A stretch of 64,000 nucleotides of DNA from Dysidea avara (lineage: Eukaryota > Porifera > Demospongiae > Dictyoceratida > Dysideidae). The position numbers were made by a program, and so were the translations under genes. The notes under the pieces are model-generated. The model was not told the DNA's origin, did not search any database, and saw nothing but the letters and a program-made list of their open reading frames with translations. The stretch lies in assembly GCF_963678975.1 (NCBI RefSeq), contig NC_089272.1, positions 22,333,399-22,397,398 of the forward strand, in the 5' to 3' direction. Below, piece by piece: positions 21,562 through 33,256 of the stretch. Every line of letters begins with the position of its first letter. Position 1 is the first letter of the stretch.

Positions 21562-21762
21562 CTAGACTACCAACCGATCGAGCAACCAACTGCAACATGG
21601 TAGACTCGCCTCAAGTCTAAGCAGCTTAGCCACTTGAACTAGATACTTTTTTTTTATTTCTGAACTTGCGTCTGGCACATGCTTTGCAGCCTTGCTCCAT
21701 CGGTACTCTTCGACCTCGATCGATCGCGACTTCGACTTGCGATTTTGATTATTGTGTTTCAA
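21562..21762 (-). CDS. Small basic ORF, possibly a first exon (unknown)
   Basis: A 66-residue frame beginning MKHNNQNRKSKSRSIEVEEY is rich in Lys, Arg and Glu, unlike the hydrophobic or random shadows around it, and its strand is followed upstream (21763-21830) by a GC-richer tract that could be a promoter. No motif is recognised and no splice donor was settled. It may equally be chance. Confidence 0.2.
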   Translation of the reverse strand: MKHNNQNRKSKSRSIEVEEYRWSKAAKHVPDASSEIKKKYLVQVAKLLRLEASLPCCSWLLDRLVV

Positions 21763-22009
21763 AATTCAAAGTGGACGGGTGACCGAGCGGGGGGAGCGAG
21801 CGGGTGACTTTGTCTGAGAAAGGATATTCACATCGGTGAGCTATGCCTGTTATAATTTAATTTATTTAATTTGTTTACTGCACATACCTCATAATTGAGT
21901 GTTGTGTGCATGTGAAAATATGTGAACTATAACAACGTATAGCTGGTATCCCATATTACTAAGGGTGCGATTTTTTAGGGGGTCAGTGTTGCTAAAGAAC
22001 TTGCTGTAG

Positions 22010-22145
22010 GCCGATCTGCCGACCTCGGTCAACAGTCCAGGCCACAACATAGTGTTACAGTACAGTGGGTAATAAGAGTCAAACCTAGATGAAGGGTTCA
22101 AAACCCATAATCGAAAACTATACGTGATTGAAACCCTTAACACCT
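22010..22145. mobile_element. Relic of the 48.2-kb MITE family
   Basis: TTGCTGTAGGCCGATCTGCC followed by GACCTCGGTCAA resembles the terminal repeat of the element at 48209-48655. Downstream, GGGTTCAAAACCCATAATCG and the CTATACGTGATT stretch resemble its internal CGATTGTGGGTTTCGAACC part in reverse. The other terminus is missing. Confidence 0.45.
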
Positions 22146-22364
22146 TGCAGAATGCTACAGGGGTGATGGTATAATCTCACCATGCATGCGTATATGAGTG
22201 ATCAACCTCCCCTGCAAAATGAGAACTCCAGCAGACTTTTCTTGCTGTGATTGTGATGTTTCACAGTTGTTGGTAGTATATGCATGCACCAAGAAATGTA
22301 CAGGCACACTTGGAAATGGGAAATAAAACAGCTTTCAAAAACTTAAATAAGAAGCGCTCAAATC

Positions 22365-24470
22365 ACAGGTCAACAATGATAAGTGCTTCAAGCCACTGGT
22401 ATTGCATGGTAAAATTATGTCTGGTCAAGAGTTTGTTATCTTTGTGCAAAAACAACCAAGAAGAAAAATTTACCTGTGGAATAGAGCAGACTCTAGCTTA
22501 ATAAGAAACTTCTTTTATGACTTTAGCAATGAATATCTGCATTCCAACACCACTGACACACCAATCAACCAGTTGTGGACTGACTTTAAATCTGCTTGTC
22601 ACTTCTGTCTGAACACTTTGGTTCCTAGCAAGTTGTCTTCGAACAAGACATCAAACCGACCATGGATCACCACCTACATTAAAAGAATTTGTAGACGAAA
22701 GAAGCGAGCTTATGCTCAGTATTGCCGAACACGCTCACCCACTGCCTCACAATATTATAAAACTCTTAAAAATTCAGCTCAAAAAGAATGCTGTCAAGCC
22801 TATAATGACTACTTTTCAAAGCTCATTGACTCCAGTTCCACAGCTAATTCAAAAAAACTATGGTCATATATCAAAAAGCAAAAATTGGATCACTTTGGAA
22901 TACCCCCACTGTCACATAATGGTCATACCATCACTGATTCCTCCCACAAAGCTAATATCCTCAACGATTATTTTAGCTCAGTGTTTACCACCGAAGACAC
23001 CCAGTGTACTCTCATACCAGATGAAAGCCCTTATCCTGATATACAACCTATTTCCATTACTTATGTTGACGTCTCCCAGCTCCTAACAACTTTGGATGTT
23101 CATAAAGCACCAGGACCAGACAAAATCCCATCCAAAATCCCATCACACTTATTTCAATTAGCCTCTCAAGAAATTGCTCCAGTACTAACTCTGATCATCA
23201 ATTCATCACTTCATCAAGGAGAACTTCCCATGGACTGGAAATGTGCTAATATTGTACCTGTATTCAAAAAAGGAGACAAAACACTTGCATCCAATTACAG
23301 ACCAATATCGCTAACCAGTATCAGCTGCAAGATCATGGAGCGCCTAATTCACACTCATCTCTTCTCTCACCTAGAATCAATAAATATTCTCTGCGACCAA
23401 CAACATGGTTTCCGATCTAGAAGATCATGTGAATCACAACATTGATATCATTATTCTAGATCTATCTAAGGCATTTGATAAAGTCCCCCATCACTGTTTA
23501 TGTAACAAATTATCCTACTATGGTATTAGAGGGGAACTGCTAACATGGGTACAAAACTTCCTCATCGGTAGGCATCAACAAGTAATTCTTGACGGTTCAA
23601 CCAGTGAATCACATGCAGTTAACTCGGGTGTCCCCCAAGGGACAATCTTAGCCCCTCTATTATTTTTATGTTATATTAATGACCTACCACTATCAATCAA
23701 TGCCAACATTGGTCTGTATGCTGACGATACCATACTTTATACTGTTATTCACTCTACATCCGACTGTTTATCACTTCAAAATGATCTCAACTCCTTATCA
23801 CAATGGGGTACTAAATCTGGTATGTTTTTAATCCTGATAAAGTGTATTCATGGAAATCACTCGTAAACACAATCCGATCACGTACAACTGCACCATTAAT
23901 GACATCTTTATCACAGAAGTTTCATCTACTAAATATTTTACAATCACCAATGACTTGTCTTGGTCCACACATATTACTAACATCACATCCAAAGCTCTAT
24001 CAGTCAAAGCATTCCTACAGAGAAATCTTAATCCTGCCCAACTCAAATCAAATTGAAATGTTATAATGCCATGATAAGACCAATCTTGGAATACGCCAAT
24101 CCTGTCTGGTCCCCTCACATCAGAAGAGACATTGATAATCTTGAACGAGTACAGAGGCAATCTACCAGATTCATTATGGCTGACTTCTCGCGTTTCAGCA
24201 GCGTAACTAACATGCTCATTGACCTTAATATTCCCAGCTTAGAATACCGCATCACCCTCCTCTGCAAAATTGTTCATAATCTCATTGATATATCTCCTGT
24301 TGATTTAATCTTCTAACACCAGAGGACATGACCAAAGATTTCATTATATCTATGCAAGGACCAATCAGTACAGTAATTCATTCTTCCCTAGATCAATTAG
24401 ACTGTGGAATTAATACCAGACTAGGAAGAAACCTGAATTAAAACACAAGCTTTTATTGTATCACGTGATG
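22365..24470 (+). pseudogene. 5'-truncated CR1-like LINE, RT region of ORF2
   Basis: Similarity begins near the end of the endonuclease domain (HGKIMSGQEF, RKIYLWNRAD) and continues as one ORF to 23445: WITTYIKRICRRKK, NDYFSSVF, HKAPGPDKIPS, NYRPISLTS, DQQHGFRSRRSCESQ. A deletion then shifts the frame; 23405-23866 carries IIILDLSKAFDKVPHH, NSGVPQGTILAPLLF and the catalytic GLYADDTIL. Further frames cover 23850-24056, 24053-24316 (RPILEYANPVWSPH) and 24350-24420. The family is close to the ORF2 at 14.8 kb but better preserved: its catalytic YADD is intact. Truncation at the 5' end is normal for LINE integration. Confidence 0.9.
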
Positions 24471-24533
24471 ACTATGCCCTGACAGTGCCACTTTAGTTGT
24501 CAGCTTAGAAACAAAAAAAAACATGAAAATAAA

Positions 24534-25240
24534 GCAATGGGCCTTATCTAAAACTACACAAAGCCATACAAGTGCTGTATACTATCCATTTTATGAATGC
24601 TATACTTTTGTTTCATTTCCGCATTGCATCCGTGATATTTTAACTGGGGGTGTAGGAGCCTATGGGAGAATGGTAAGTTCAGCCTATAAGAGTAGCTCTA
24701 GCTTTATGAGATACAACTATGTTGTTTTATTGTTATTATAGCATTTTAAGGTGGCAAAACCCAGGAATGATGCCTCAAAGCAGGTTTATTTCGCTGCGTG
24801 CGCTAATTAGAAACTTCCATAGATTTGTTTAATGTACTGTAAATTGGCAGTCTGCCATTAAGATAGGCAATGTAAAAGCATGTAGGCTAATTGAAACAAC
24901 ACCAAATGCTAGATTGAACGTGATAACATATATATCCTTTATGCGAATTCTATTTAGTGCATGTTATCAAAAAACCAAACTTCTAATCTTTATTCCTGGG
25001 TTTTGCCATCTTAGACCGCAACATTTTTAACGGAAAAACAACATACTTATGTCTCACAAAGCTAGAGCTACTCTTGTACGTTCAACTCACCATTCTCCAA
25101 TAGGCTCCTGTAAAAACTACACTCCCAGCTAAAATATCATGGACGCGATGTGGAAATGAAATGAAAGTGTAGCGTTCATGAAACAGATAGTATGTGGTAC
25201 TTATATAGCTTTGCGTAGTTTTGGATAAGGCCTATTGCTG
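24534..25240. mobile_element. Long-armed foldback element
   Basis: The left arm 24534-24770 and right arm 24990-25240 are imperfect reverse complements over about 235 bp. Outer ends are GCAATGGGCCTTATCTAAAA and TTTTGGATAAGGCCTATTGC; inner ends are GGCAAAACCCAGGAAT and ATTCCTGGGTTTTGCC. The 220-bp loop has no ORF. It sits directly beyond the LINE tail. Confidence 0.85.
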
Positions 25241-25389
25241 ACTGAACAAGTACTCCATACTGTTTGAACTATCATTAAGTAGTGTCTACGTGGTTAGACA
25301 TCTAGAAAAACATTGGTGAAAATAACACGGTTAGTATTGTGTAAGTTGTGCTATCTATTCTTGTACAAAATCATAGGCAGCAGAAAGGT

Positions 25390-25406
25390 GGGGGGGGGGG
25401 GGGGGG
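25390..25406 (+). repeat. Run of 17 guanines
   Basis: An unbroken G17 lies inside a degenerate repeat (GGCAGCAGAAAGGTG before, CTAGGGGCTTAAGC after). The length is likely variable and the count may be affected by sequencing. Confidence 0.9.
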
Positions 25407-25485
25407 CTAGGGGCTTAAGCTCTCCTCAGAATGATATCTCGCCAAAATTATCCTTCCTGGAGTGGAACTGTAAACCATGAAAAAG

Positions 25486-25628
25486 ATCTATATACTCTAA
25501 TAGAGCATTCAGAAGCTTTATAAAACGTCCTAAAAGTAGTCACAAAAAATTTGCCTACAGTGGGAATTGAACCACTGACCTGACTTTGAGAGCTGGTATC
25601 TCACCAATGTACCAACTACTTCAAGTTG
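25486..25628 (-). mobile_element. tRNA-headed SINE, second copy type
   Basis: On the minus strand, GAAGTAGTTGGTACATTGG and CAGTGGTTCAATTCCCACTG give A and B boxes at tRNA spacing. The body again ends in GCTCTATTAGAGTAT (25491-25506), as in the 19.2-kb SINE although the heads differ. Confidence 0.65.
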
Positions 25629-25733
25629 TCTAAATGCTGTTTTGTACTGCTTATAAATGCTGTATGTTTATTTACCCTATAGTTATTTACCCTATAGTCA
25701 ACAGCTAAGTTTTTGTATGGCCTGTTATAAGTA

Positions 25734-25871
25734 CAGTGAGACCTCCATTATCCGAACACCTGTGTTCCAGTTCAATCACAAAGGTGGTCAGATAAGTGAT
25801 TTAGTTCAGATGAATAACAGTCACTGCTACTGTTTGGATGATCAAGGATTCAGATAATTGAGGTCCTACTG
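25734..25871. mobile_element. 138-bp pogo/Tigger-like MITE, TA target duplication
   Basis: It is flanked by TA (25732-25733 and 25872-25873). Termini are CAGTGAGACCTCCATTATCC and, in reverse, CAGTAGGACCTCAATTATCT. TA duplication plus CAGTRRRACCTC ends is the known signature of pogo/Tigger-derived MITEs. Confidence 0.85.
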
Positions 25872-26563
25872 TACCTTTGTTCTGGTGAAGTTTAAGACAT
25901 CATAAAAACTAAAATGGCTACAGCTTCTGAGGGACTGTGCCCCAACCCCTGCTGCCAGAGATTCTATGCTCTAGTTATCCTGTTCTCACATCAACTACTT
26001 CCTCTGTCCTCACATCTACTTCCTCTGCCACTGTGTACAATAATGGAGTAGCTAACTTTAATCCAGCTAAATGCTCTGCTGGTGGGCAAAGTAGTCTGAT
26101 GTCAAGGTAATGCCTTACGCCACTGGCTGCAAATTGACCTACAGTACGTGTTGCATGAGATGCTATATGCATGCTTGTAAGTATGTATTTTTTCAGTACA
26201 GATCATAGTGATGCTGTGTTGGTATAGAATCATGGCCCAACAATCAAAGCAGTTTGTGGTGTATGTTATATATCTGTGTACTAACAAATCTAATGTATAG
26301 TTTCATAATATGGTCCAAATATTAATTACTTACAAATTCAGCTCAGTTTCAACTAAAATCCTGTCTTGTTACACAGCCCAAATCTTGTAGTACAGTACAC
26401 AGAATGTGTCTACTTATTGTATGGTGCTAAAATTCTTGTGCAGTTTGGTTTTTTAATTACTTGCAACCATGTAACTATTGTAACTCTAGTTATAAGGGAT
26501 GTAACTAGTTAATTACTTATACAGGTATTAAGAATTTTAAGTTCGATTAGGGATCATATAAGA

Positions 26564-26606
26564 AAGGTAGGGAAACAAGGGAGGTTGCCTACACCTGCAG
26601 ATATAT
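26564..26606 (+). repeat. Single arm of the 28.5-kb hairpin MITE family
   Basis: GGGAAACAAGGGAGGTTGCC and ACACCTGCAGATATAT match the right arm (reversed) of the element at 28494-28647. The second arm is absent here. Confidence 0.6.
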
Positions 26607-26709
26607 TATTTAATCCCTCAATTACTGACTGGAAAGTGAAGTGGCCATATGTTTCGCTTTCAGCTATGCTAAGCCCATTACACAGGGCTACAAATGAAGA
26701 ACAGTAGGT

Positions 26710-26822
26710 GAAGCGCCTCTGCAGTCAATCCAGTCATCACGAAAAAAAACGGATAATTCGTGTGCACCAGGAGAAGCACCTCTGCAATCTATTCAGTTGC
26801 CATGGAAAATACGGACAATTCC
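26710..26822 (+). repeat. Diverged 63-bp tandem duplication
   Basis: GAAGCGCCTCTGCAGTCAAT at 26710 recurs as GAAGCACCTCTGCAATCTAT at 26773, and both continue to a GGATAATTC or GGACAATTC end. It lies about 270 bp upstream of the UPF0488-like start codon and could be part of its 5' region. Confidence 0.6.
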
Positions 26823-27091
26823 TGTTACAAAAAAAACTTCAAAGGTGTGCATCTCAGAGATTACCAGATTATTAATTAAGTATGAGAGGTGTTGTTTCTC
26901 AAGGAAATTTCAGGAAATGGTCTGTTTCTGTGGATACAAAGACTTGCCCGACATCAGCTTCCCTGGGTTGCATGACACACTACCATGTCTTGATTTGCAC
27001 AACAAGCTATGTATATTTATTTCTTTATGCACAATTGTGGTATGTGTACATTTGTTTATTAACATTGCTGTTGTCTTCATGTAGTTTTAAT

Positions 27092-27784
27092 ATGTCAGCT
27101 AAGACTCAGAAAAGAAAAAAAGGGAAAAGGGAGATAAACACTATCTCACAAAAACCTCACTATGTAAAGGATGGACATGTTCACAAAAGTGGTGAATTTT
27201 GTGATACTGCAGTGCAAAGTGCATCTAGTGTGGTAATGCCATCACCATCTCCTCGCAACGCTGGTGTTGACAAAAAACCATGTGCTACAAGTACAATACT
27301 GACTGCTAATTCTGCATCAACTAAGAACACTGTTGATACTCCAATCAGTTCACTAGAAGATGATATAGCGTGGTGTGTAACACAATTAGAAATGGCTATT
27401 AGTGGTAAAACAGTTACAAAACAGCAAAAAGAAGAGACACTGAAGTACATTAAACTGTTGCAATCAAGTAAAACTCCAGTGCCACGAAAACGGCAGATAA
27501 TGAGGCAAAAGTTTGGAGATTACAAGCAAAAAATGAAAGAGAGGCCTTTACCTAGTACAAGTAGCAAGTTGAAAATACCTGATCACAAACATATTTCTTC
27601 TGCTGGTAACTTTCATAGAAAGAGTACCAAGTTATCAACTTGTTCTGTTGGGGATAGTAGCTTTGATGATAAATTAAGTCCAGTCTTAGGTGATCATATT
27701 TCATCCTTACATAGTCAGTCACTTAGTAGTTTATGTAAGGAATTAGAGAGTACTTCTTTTACTTTTAATTTCTCCATTGACTAA
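27092..27784 (+). CDS. UPF0488 (C8orf33-like) protein
   Basis: The ORF is 230 codons from the ATG at 27092. A pyrimidine-rich TTGTCTTCATGTAG just upstream is a plausible splice acceptor for a 5' UTR intron; the frame is open further 5', but the MSAKTQKRKKGKR start is typical of this family. The N-terminal third is basic and Ser/Thr-rich, likely disordered. The conserved core spans residues about 87-150: DDIAWCVTQLEMAI, KQQKEETLKYIKLL and PRKRQIMRQKFGDYKQKM. Vertebrate UPF0488/C8orf33 proteins, as I recall them, share the DxAWCVxQLE and PRKRQxMRxxFGDYRxKM patterns in the same order and are of similar length. The molecular role is not established. The C-terminus is Ser-rich. A polyadenylation signal follows at 28060. 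Not a transposon protein. Confidence 0.8.
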   Translation: MSAKTQKRKKGKREINTISQKPHYVKDGHVHKSGEFCDTAVQSASSVVMPSPSPRNAGVDKKPCATSTILTANSASTKNTVDTPISSLEDDIAWCVTQLEMAISGKTVTKQQKEETLKYIKLLQSSKTPVPRKRQIMRQKFGDYKQKMKERPLPSTSSKLKIPDHKHISSAGNFHRKSTKLSTCSVGDSSFDDKLSPVLGDHISSLHSQSLSSLCKELESTSFTFNFSID

Positions 27785-28059
27785 TCGTTGCTGTTCTTAC
27801 TCAACACAACGTGCATGTGTATTTTTTTTTCTATTTTCTACTTAATTGTGTACAATTCAGTAATGCAGCTTTTTCTTGTGCATGTGTGTGGGCATGGTTA
27901 CATAATATTATGTCAATGGAATGTTTTTCCCTCTTACACTATCGTATTTTCAATATACAGAGGTGTATTTCCCATCCAACATGCATGGGTGTATGAACAA
28001 CACTTGCAGCAATGATGAAACTGTGCATCATAGTCTCATAATCATAGCTGACTGTACCC

Positions 28060-28065
28060 AATAAA
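28060..28065 (+). terminator. AATAAA polyadenylation signal
   Basis: The canonical hexamer lies 276 bp after the stop codon of the UPF0488-like gene and gives a reasonable 3' UTR. Confidence 0.5.
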
Positions 28066-28493
28066 GTAGCATACACGATATTGTTTTCAATAGAGTAAAC
28101 AAACAGAAGAAAATTAGGAATTTTAAGTTGGAAGAGCATAGGTGGTGAAAACGGGACACCCCCCATTCCCCCCACAAACACCCTCGCATGCAAACTTTTA
28201 TTGGGTAATGCATGTAAGCAAAGCTAATAGAGCAGTTGGCTACTCTAATAGAACAGTTACCTTTACATTTCTTAAGTAGCTACCCAATTTATTCAAAAAC
28301 CCTATATAAAATTAATGATCTAAAATAGGTTCTTAGGGTTTCTAAAATATGAAAATTACCTCCACAAATAACAACAATTTGTTGTATACTTAAAATCCTA
28401 CTATGTAAGTTTCACTGTCAAAGTTAGCCCCCTTAATTTTGGCCTGCTCCACCCACCCCCCCTGGATTAAGGATCAAAGGAAAAAAATAATGA

Positions 28494-28647
28494 AACAAGC
28501 AAGTAGCAAAAAGTAGTGTAACAAGAGAGTTTGTCTACCTGCAGATATACTAATGGACATTAATTCCTATATACTTAAATGTATATCTGCAGGTATAGAC
28601 AACCTCTCTTGTTTCACTACTTGTTTGCTATTCCCTTGTTTCACTAC
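28494..28647. mobile_element. Hairpin MITE
   Basis: GTAGTGTAACAAGAGAGTTT plus GTCTACCTGCAGATATAC (28513-28550) pairs with GTATATCTGCAGGTATAGAC plus AACCTCTCTTGTTTCACTAC (28581-28620). GAAACAAG and CAAGTAG motifs recur around the ends. The loop is about 30 bp. Confidence 0.8.
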
Positions 28648-29216
28648 TTTTAAATCCTCTATTTGTATTTAGTACTGCCTGGCCATTTTTATATTACTTG
28701 AAGACTTCTTGGTCTGATTGAATGCTCTAGTTGTTACACTTAACTGGTTTCTTGTTTCTGTTAATACACAAAATATGATTAAAGTGTTGTACTTAATGTT
28801 AGCTGATCTGATTAGCTACTTGGAATATTAATGACTTCTCTTCATAGCATCTAGTTGGATGCTTTTCAGTGCAATTACATAAACAAACCATGTAAAGATT
28901 TAGTATGTAATACGATTGGCTTGAGGTCACAAATATTTGTAGATTGGTGATGAGTAACTATATTATTGAATAACTTAACATGCATGAATATCAAAGTTAG
29001 TATTGTCAATTTATTGAAACCTCATAGTACAAACCACTGATCATGAAAATTTACAATTTCTTGGGTCAGCAAGAATGCCTTGAAAGTTGAAATTAGGTAT
29101 AATACCATTTGTACAGTTTAATTGCACAATATAGTTACTTTCAATACTTTACAAGCTGAAGTCATGTCAGTAATTTACCAGTATTTTGTTGCAGTTTATA
29201 ATATGGTGGTATAATT

Positions 29217-30120
29217 CAGTGTTGGGGTAACGCGTTACATAAGTAATGCGTTACGTAATAATTATTATTTTTGTGGTAACAAAGTAATGTAACGAAATAT
29301 GCTGTAAAAACAGGTAATATAACTCAAGTTACTTTACATGCAAATGTAACGCGTTATCTAATTAATGAAGTTACTGTAATGAGTCTAATATTACATAATA
29401 TTATTAGTTTAAGTAACAAAGTTACTAATCTCGTTAGTAATCCACTGAGTAACGCCTAGCCACTATGAAGTAACAAAGCCTATATACTGAATGAAGCTTA
29501 TTCACCAGCTTCTTGCTTATAACCAAGATTGGCACATTGTCCAACAACGCAATCATGTCACATGATAAAATGGTAGTTTCACACATGACAGCTTAAGGCT
29601 GTGGACACAAAGTAATATATAATATTACAGTTACTTTATTATATATGTAGGCACCAGCCTATTATACTTTTAATTTTGCCTATTATGCTATGCTGCAGTG
29701 CTCAAAATTTTTGCCTATTATGCTCATAATTATGCTCAAATAGTTTTGCCACAGTTCCAATGTTTTGTTACTTTCTATGGATAGTAACAAACTTTGGCTT
29801 ATGAACAACTGGTTAAGTACTCGCTGTGCATTAAGAATTTGGCTGCATTGTAAACTATAATAACAGTCATGTCAGATAACTACTTAATGCCATATAAGTA
29901 AGTCAACCTTATTCTGTGGCATGCATTTATGCTTAGCTACAGTATGTCAATTATTATGCTAGCATTATGCTTGATGCTTTCAGGCACCTATTATGCTCAA
30001 AATTATGCCGGCATAATAGGCTGGTGCCTAATTATATGGATAATATGTAACTGTAACTAAATAGTTCAATTGTAAATAATATGTAACGAGTTACATTTAA
30101 AAGTAACTGTCCCAACACTG
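29217..30120. mobile_element. Non-autonomous hAT-like element (CAGTGTTGGG ends)
   Basis: Terminal inverted repeats are CAGTGTTGGG and CCCAACACTG, flanked by TATAATT at 29210-29216 and 30121-30127 (7 bp visible; hAT elements make 8). The internal ends are dense in GTAACGCGTTAC-like palindromes. No transposase is present. A second MITE (29650-30028) is inserted inside. Confidence 0.8.
29650..30028. mobile_element. TA-flanked MITE nested in the hAT-like element
   Basis: GGCACCAGCCTATTAT at the left is exactly matched by ATAATAGGCTGGTGCC at the right, with TA on both outer sides (29648-29649, 30029-30030). Inside are several copies of GCCTATTATGCTCA-like sequence. The nesting shows it arrived after the hAT-like element. 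Confidence 0.85.
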
Positions 30121-30535
30121 TATAATTATATGTAATAATTATACCATGGCTACAAGGGATTTTGCTGATATATATACCCGAACCCCAAAGGCTGCAGGCC
30201 CAAGGGGTAAGAGTGTACATATATTAGAAAAAATCTAAATTGTGCATACAACCAAGCAATCCCTCTGTAATGGTACCTAACTAGCAAACTTGTGTTCTGC
30301 TGCACATGTCAAACATGATTTTTATAAGACATTGGCTGCTACCTTTGGTTTTGAAGTGCCCTTGCTTTTTTTTTTGAGGGCTGCATCACAGTTGTATCTA
30401 TATTGCATTGCTATTGTCTAAAACTTAGTAATACCCTAATAATTTTTTTTTGCACTGTTACTACAACATGTCTAGCATGTCCATTAAGACTGACACTATA
30501 GTTCAAAGTTAGAAATTAAAAATGATAGATAACTA

Positions 30536-30625
30536 ACTGGAAGCAGTGGTTCAGTGGCTAAAAAGTGTAAAATTTCTAGGTGCGGAGGTACCTGACTCAA
30601 TTGTTGTGTACCTAAAAGACTCTAC
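30536..30625 (+). mobile_element. Degenerate tRNA-like SINE head
   Basis: GCAGTGGTTCAGTGGCTAAA resembles the A-box side of the other SINE heads, and GACTCAATTGTTGTG sits where the B box should be but deviates from consensus. Weak evidence. Confidence 0.3.
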
Positions 30626-31554
30626 CAATAATTGTATGCTAGATTGGTGTTAGTTTCATCGTTTTCCTTTTAACCGCCAAAAGGTACTCCCATGATAATC
30701 ACATCCGTTCTCTTTCCTTGTGGACATGACATGATCAATTTACACCAAAGATGGCTTCTATATTTTCCTTTGCACCTTATGTAAGTACTGTATTGCACGT
30801 TGTAATTGTGAAAAAATTGAAACATTCGGTTGGCAAATATTTGTTCAAATGTAACATGTGGTCTACCCTGCTTACTGTGTGACTCCACCGCTAATTGGAG
30901 AAGGGATATTGCACTATGTATGCATGCATGAAATTCATGTGACACTATAGCTTTTGAACTGTCCAGTAAACATGATACACGTAATGTTTCAATAGTCAAA
31001 CAAGAATATTTACATGTCAACAATGCTGATGTCTGTTTTTCTTTATGATTAATATCAGCAGAGACATACTGTGATTTTCATTAATTTTGTAGCTTGTTAA
31101 GTGAGCATCTGTATATAAGAGACTCTACAGTGTCAGAGATTATAAACTTGTGCACTTGCATGTGTGTGTGCGTGTGTGTGTGTGGTGGTGGGCCTGGTAA
31201 CATGCCACTCTGGTGGTATGGTTAATGGTAGCAGCTTTGGTCCTGACCATATGGTGGGGAACAGGCAGTACCCTGGAGTTGGCTTTGCAAGCCAACAACA
31301 GGGCTAACGCCATTCACACATCGCATCTAGATGTAGGAAGATACTCAGGTTCCTGCTATTGTCAGTGGACCATCCACCCTCCTTGGGAGTCTATTCATTC
31401 ATCTGATCTGAGGTCACCCAGTATTAGGTGGGTGGGTGTCTCCCAAGGGGGATGGGGGACTGGATCAAAGAAAAATCTGGGACAGGCAGTCAAGAAGTGT
31501 GTGTTTGTGTCTGTCTGTCTGTTCATTGCTGTATGGGAGGATGATGTGATGCAT
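30626..31554. other. Gene-free stretch with a TG microsatellite
   Basis: A (TG)n run with small interruptions lies at about 31157-31187. The ORF at 31213-31632 contains no motif in its first two thirds; its end overlaps the start of the LINE relic below. Confidence 0.4.
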
Positions 31555-33165
31555 TGTAGGTACCAGTACCTAAGAAAGGGGATATTACACAGTGTAACAA
31601 CTGGAGAGGGATTAGCTTACTGGATGCCATAGGCAAGTTTTTTGGCAAAGTTTTTCAGAGGAGATGCTGATGAATTATTGTCTGATTTCAGTGTGGTTTT
31701 TGTAGTGGTAGGGGGTGTGTAGATGCAGTTGTTGGAAAAACATCAGAGTAAGCTTTTCATGTTGTTCGTTGACTTGAGTAAGGTGTATGATTCCGTCCCA
31801 AGATGTGCACTATTGAAAATTTTAGAGCAGTTATGTGTATTTAAGGTGATGATTAACTTGTTGAGGTCACTGCATGATGGCATTGAGGCAGAAGTTACAG
31901 TCAATAGTTGTACAAGTTCAGCATTTAACAAAGGCTGTACTATTGCACCAACATTGTTTGCTTTGTAATTTAACTGGGTCAAGGGCATCAGAGTAGGTGC
32001 AAATAGTGAGGCCAGACTCCAGAGCCTCACCACTTTTTTTGCTGAAATAAAAAAAAACAAACACTTAAACTTGATGAGGCCAAAACTAAGATTAGTTAGC
32101 ATGCAATACTAGTTTTTATAGGCTTTTGGAATTGATTGCCATTTGTCCTTCATATCACTTTTCACCTATCTTCTTTGTACCTCACCATCTTTGTAATTCC
32201 ACATGTGTATCTGTAAAGCAATGAAAAAAATAAAATAATAAAATAACCTGTCTTTATCTGAGAACCTGTCTTTCTTTGTTTCTCTTTGTAGCTGCTTTGG
32301 AAACATTCCTTACAGTTTATCTCTTAATAATTAATAAACTCAAATGATAAGGTTTAAGAGTTAAACAGTGTAATAGAGGTGGTTTTTAGTCAGTCTCCAG
32401 TTTAATTTTATCATTGAACATATGTCAGGTACACTAGCTAACTAACTAGCTAGCACCTTGCATGTAGTACTACAGCCCAAAGAGTGCCTCCAAATAGCAT
32501 CTCAAATGTGCAATATTAAAATTTTCCTGGGGCATGCTGAGCCTTGCCACTTTCACTTTTACTCTGACGCCCCTGAATCGGGTGATCGAGTGTTGGTGGG
32601 ACCGTTGTAAGGCTCAGAGTGTGAAGGTATTCTATAAGTATGGTGGAAAGTTGGTTGGTGAAAGGACAAGGAAGCCATGGAGTTTTGAGATAACCGAACT
32701 ACTGTTTGCTGATGATGGTGTGGTAGATGTATACTAGACAAGACATAGAGGAGGTTGCTAGAGTGTTTAATGAAGATGCTGCAGAGTTTAAATTGTTATC
32801 TGTTAGATGTTTGTGTTGGCTTGGTCACACAACAAGAATGGATGATGTTAGGATCCCTAAGAGACTGCTGTTTGGGTGGTTGCCACAGCCTCAGCCTGCA
32901 CATGGAGCCAAGCTCCGTTGGAGAGACAAGGTAAGGCAGGACCAGAAGAGGTTCAGTATTGCTGAGGCTGATTGGCACCGCCTTGCCAAAGACAGAAACG
33001 TGTAAAGAGATGTGTGCCAGGAAAGACTGAATAGGGTACAACACTGCACTTTCTGCACAGTTTATTTGTGAAATTTGCCACTGTGAATGAATTTCGAAGG
33101 AGACAGGACATCGCCAGACACAAGTGTCAAATGACATGTCCAAAAGGGAAGAAAAGATAGCCATG
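31555..33165 (+). pseudogene. Wrecked LINE reverse transcriptase with C2H2-like tail
   Basis: Pieces appear in order but in different frames. 31560-31670: VPVPKKGDITQCNNWRGISL and LDAIGKFFGKVFQRR. 31723-31968: LFMLFVDLSKVYDSVPRCAL, LLRSLHDGIEAEVTVN and CTIAPTLFAL. 32590-32740: KVFYKYGGKLVGER, TELLFADDGVV (active-site box). 32790-33005: LCWLGHTTRMDDVRIPK, RLLFGWLPQPQPAHGAKLRW and RDKVRQDQKRF. About 33085-33135: FRRRQDIARHKCQ, a C2H2-like end. 32100-32530 interrupts RT with unrelated DNA ending in a LINE-tail-like AAAATAAAATAATAAAATAA. The clade is different from the CR1-like copies and is not assigned. Confidence 0.8.
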
Positions 33166-33209
33166 GTTTGGTCCATTACCAATAGTAGGAAGCATCATCC
33201 AGTGGCACT

Positions 33210-33224
33210 TCAATGGTGTGTGTG

Positions 33225-33256
<32 letters not shown>

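Noticed and set aside
31213-31632. 139-codon ORF upstream of the LINE relic
   Set aside because: Only its last part, in another frame, resembles RT; the rest has no recognisable feature.
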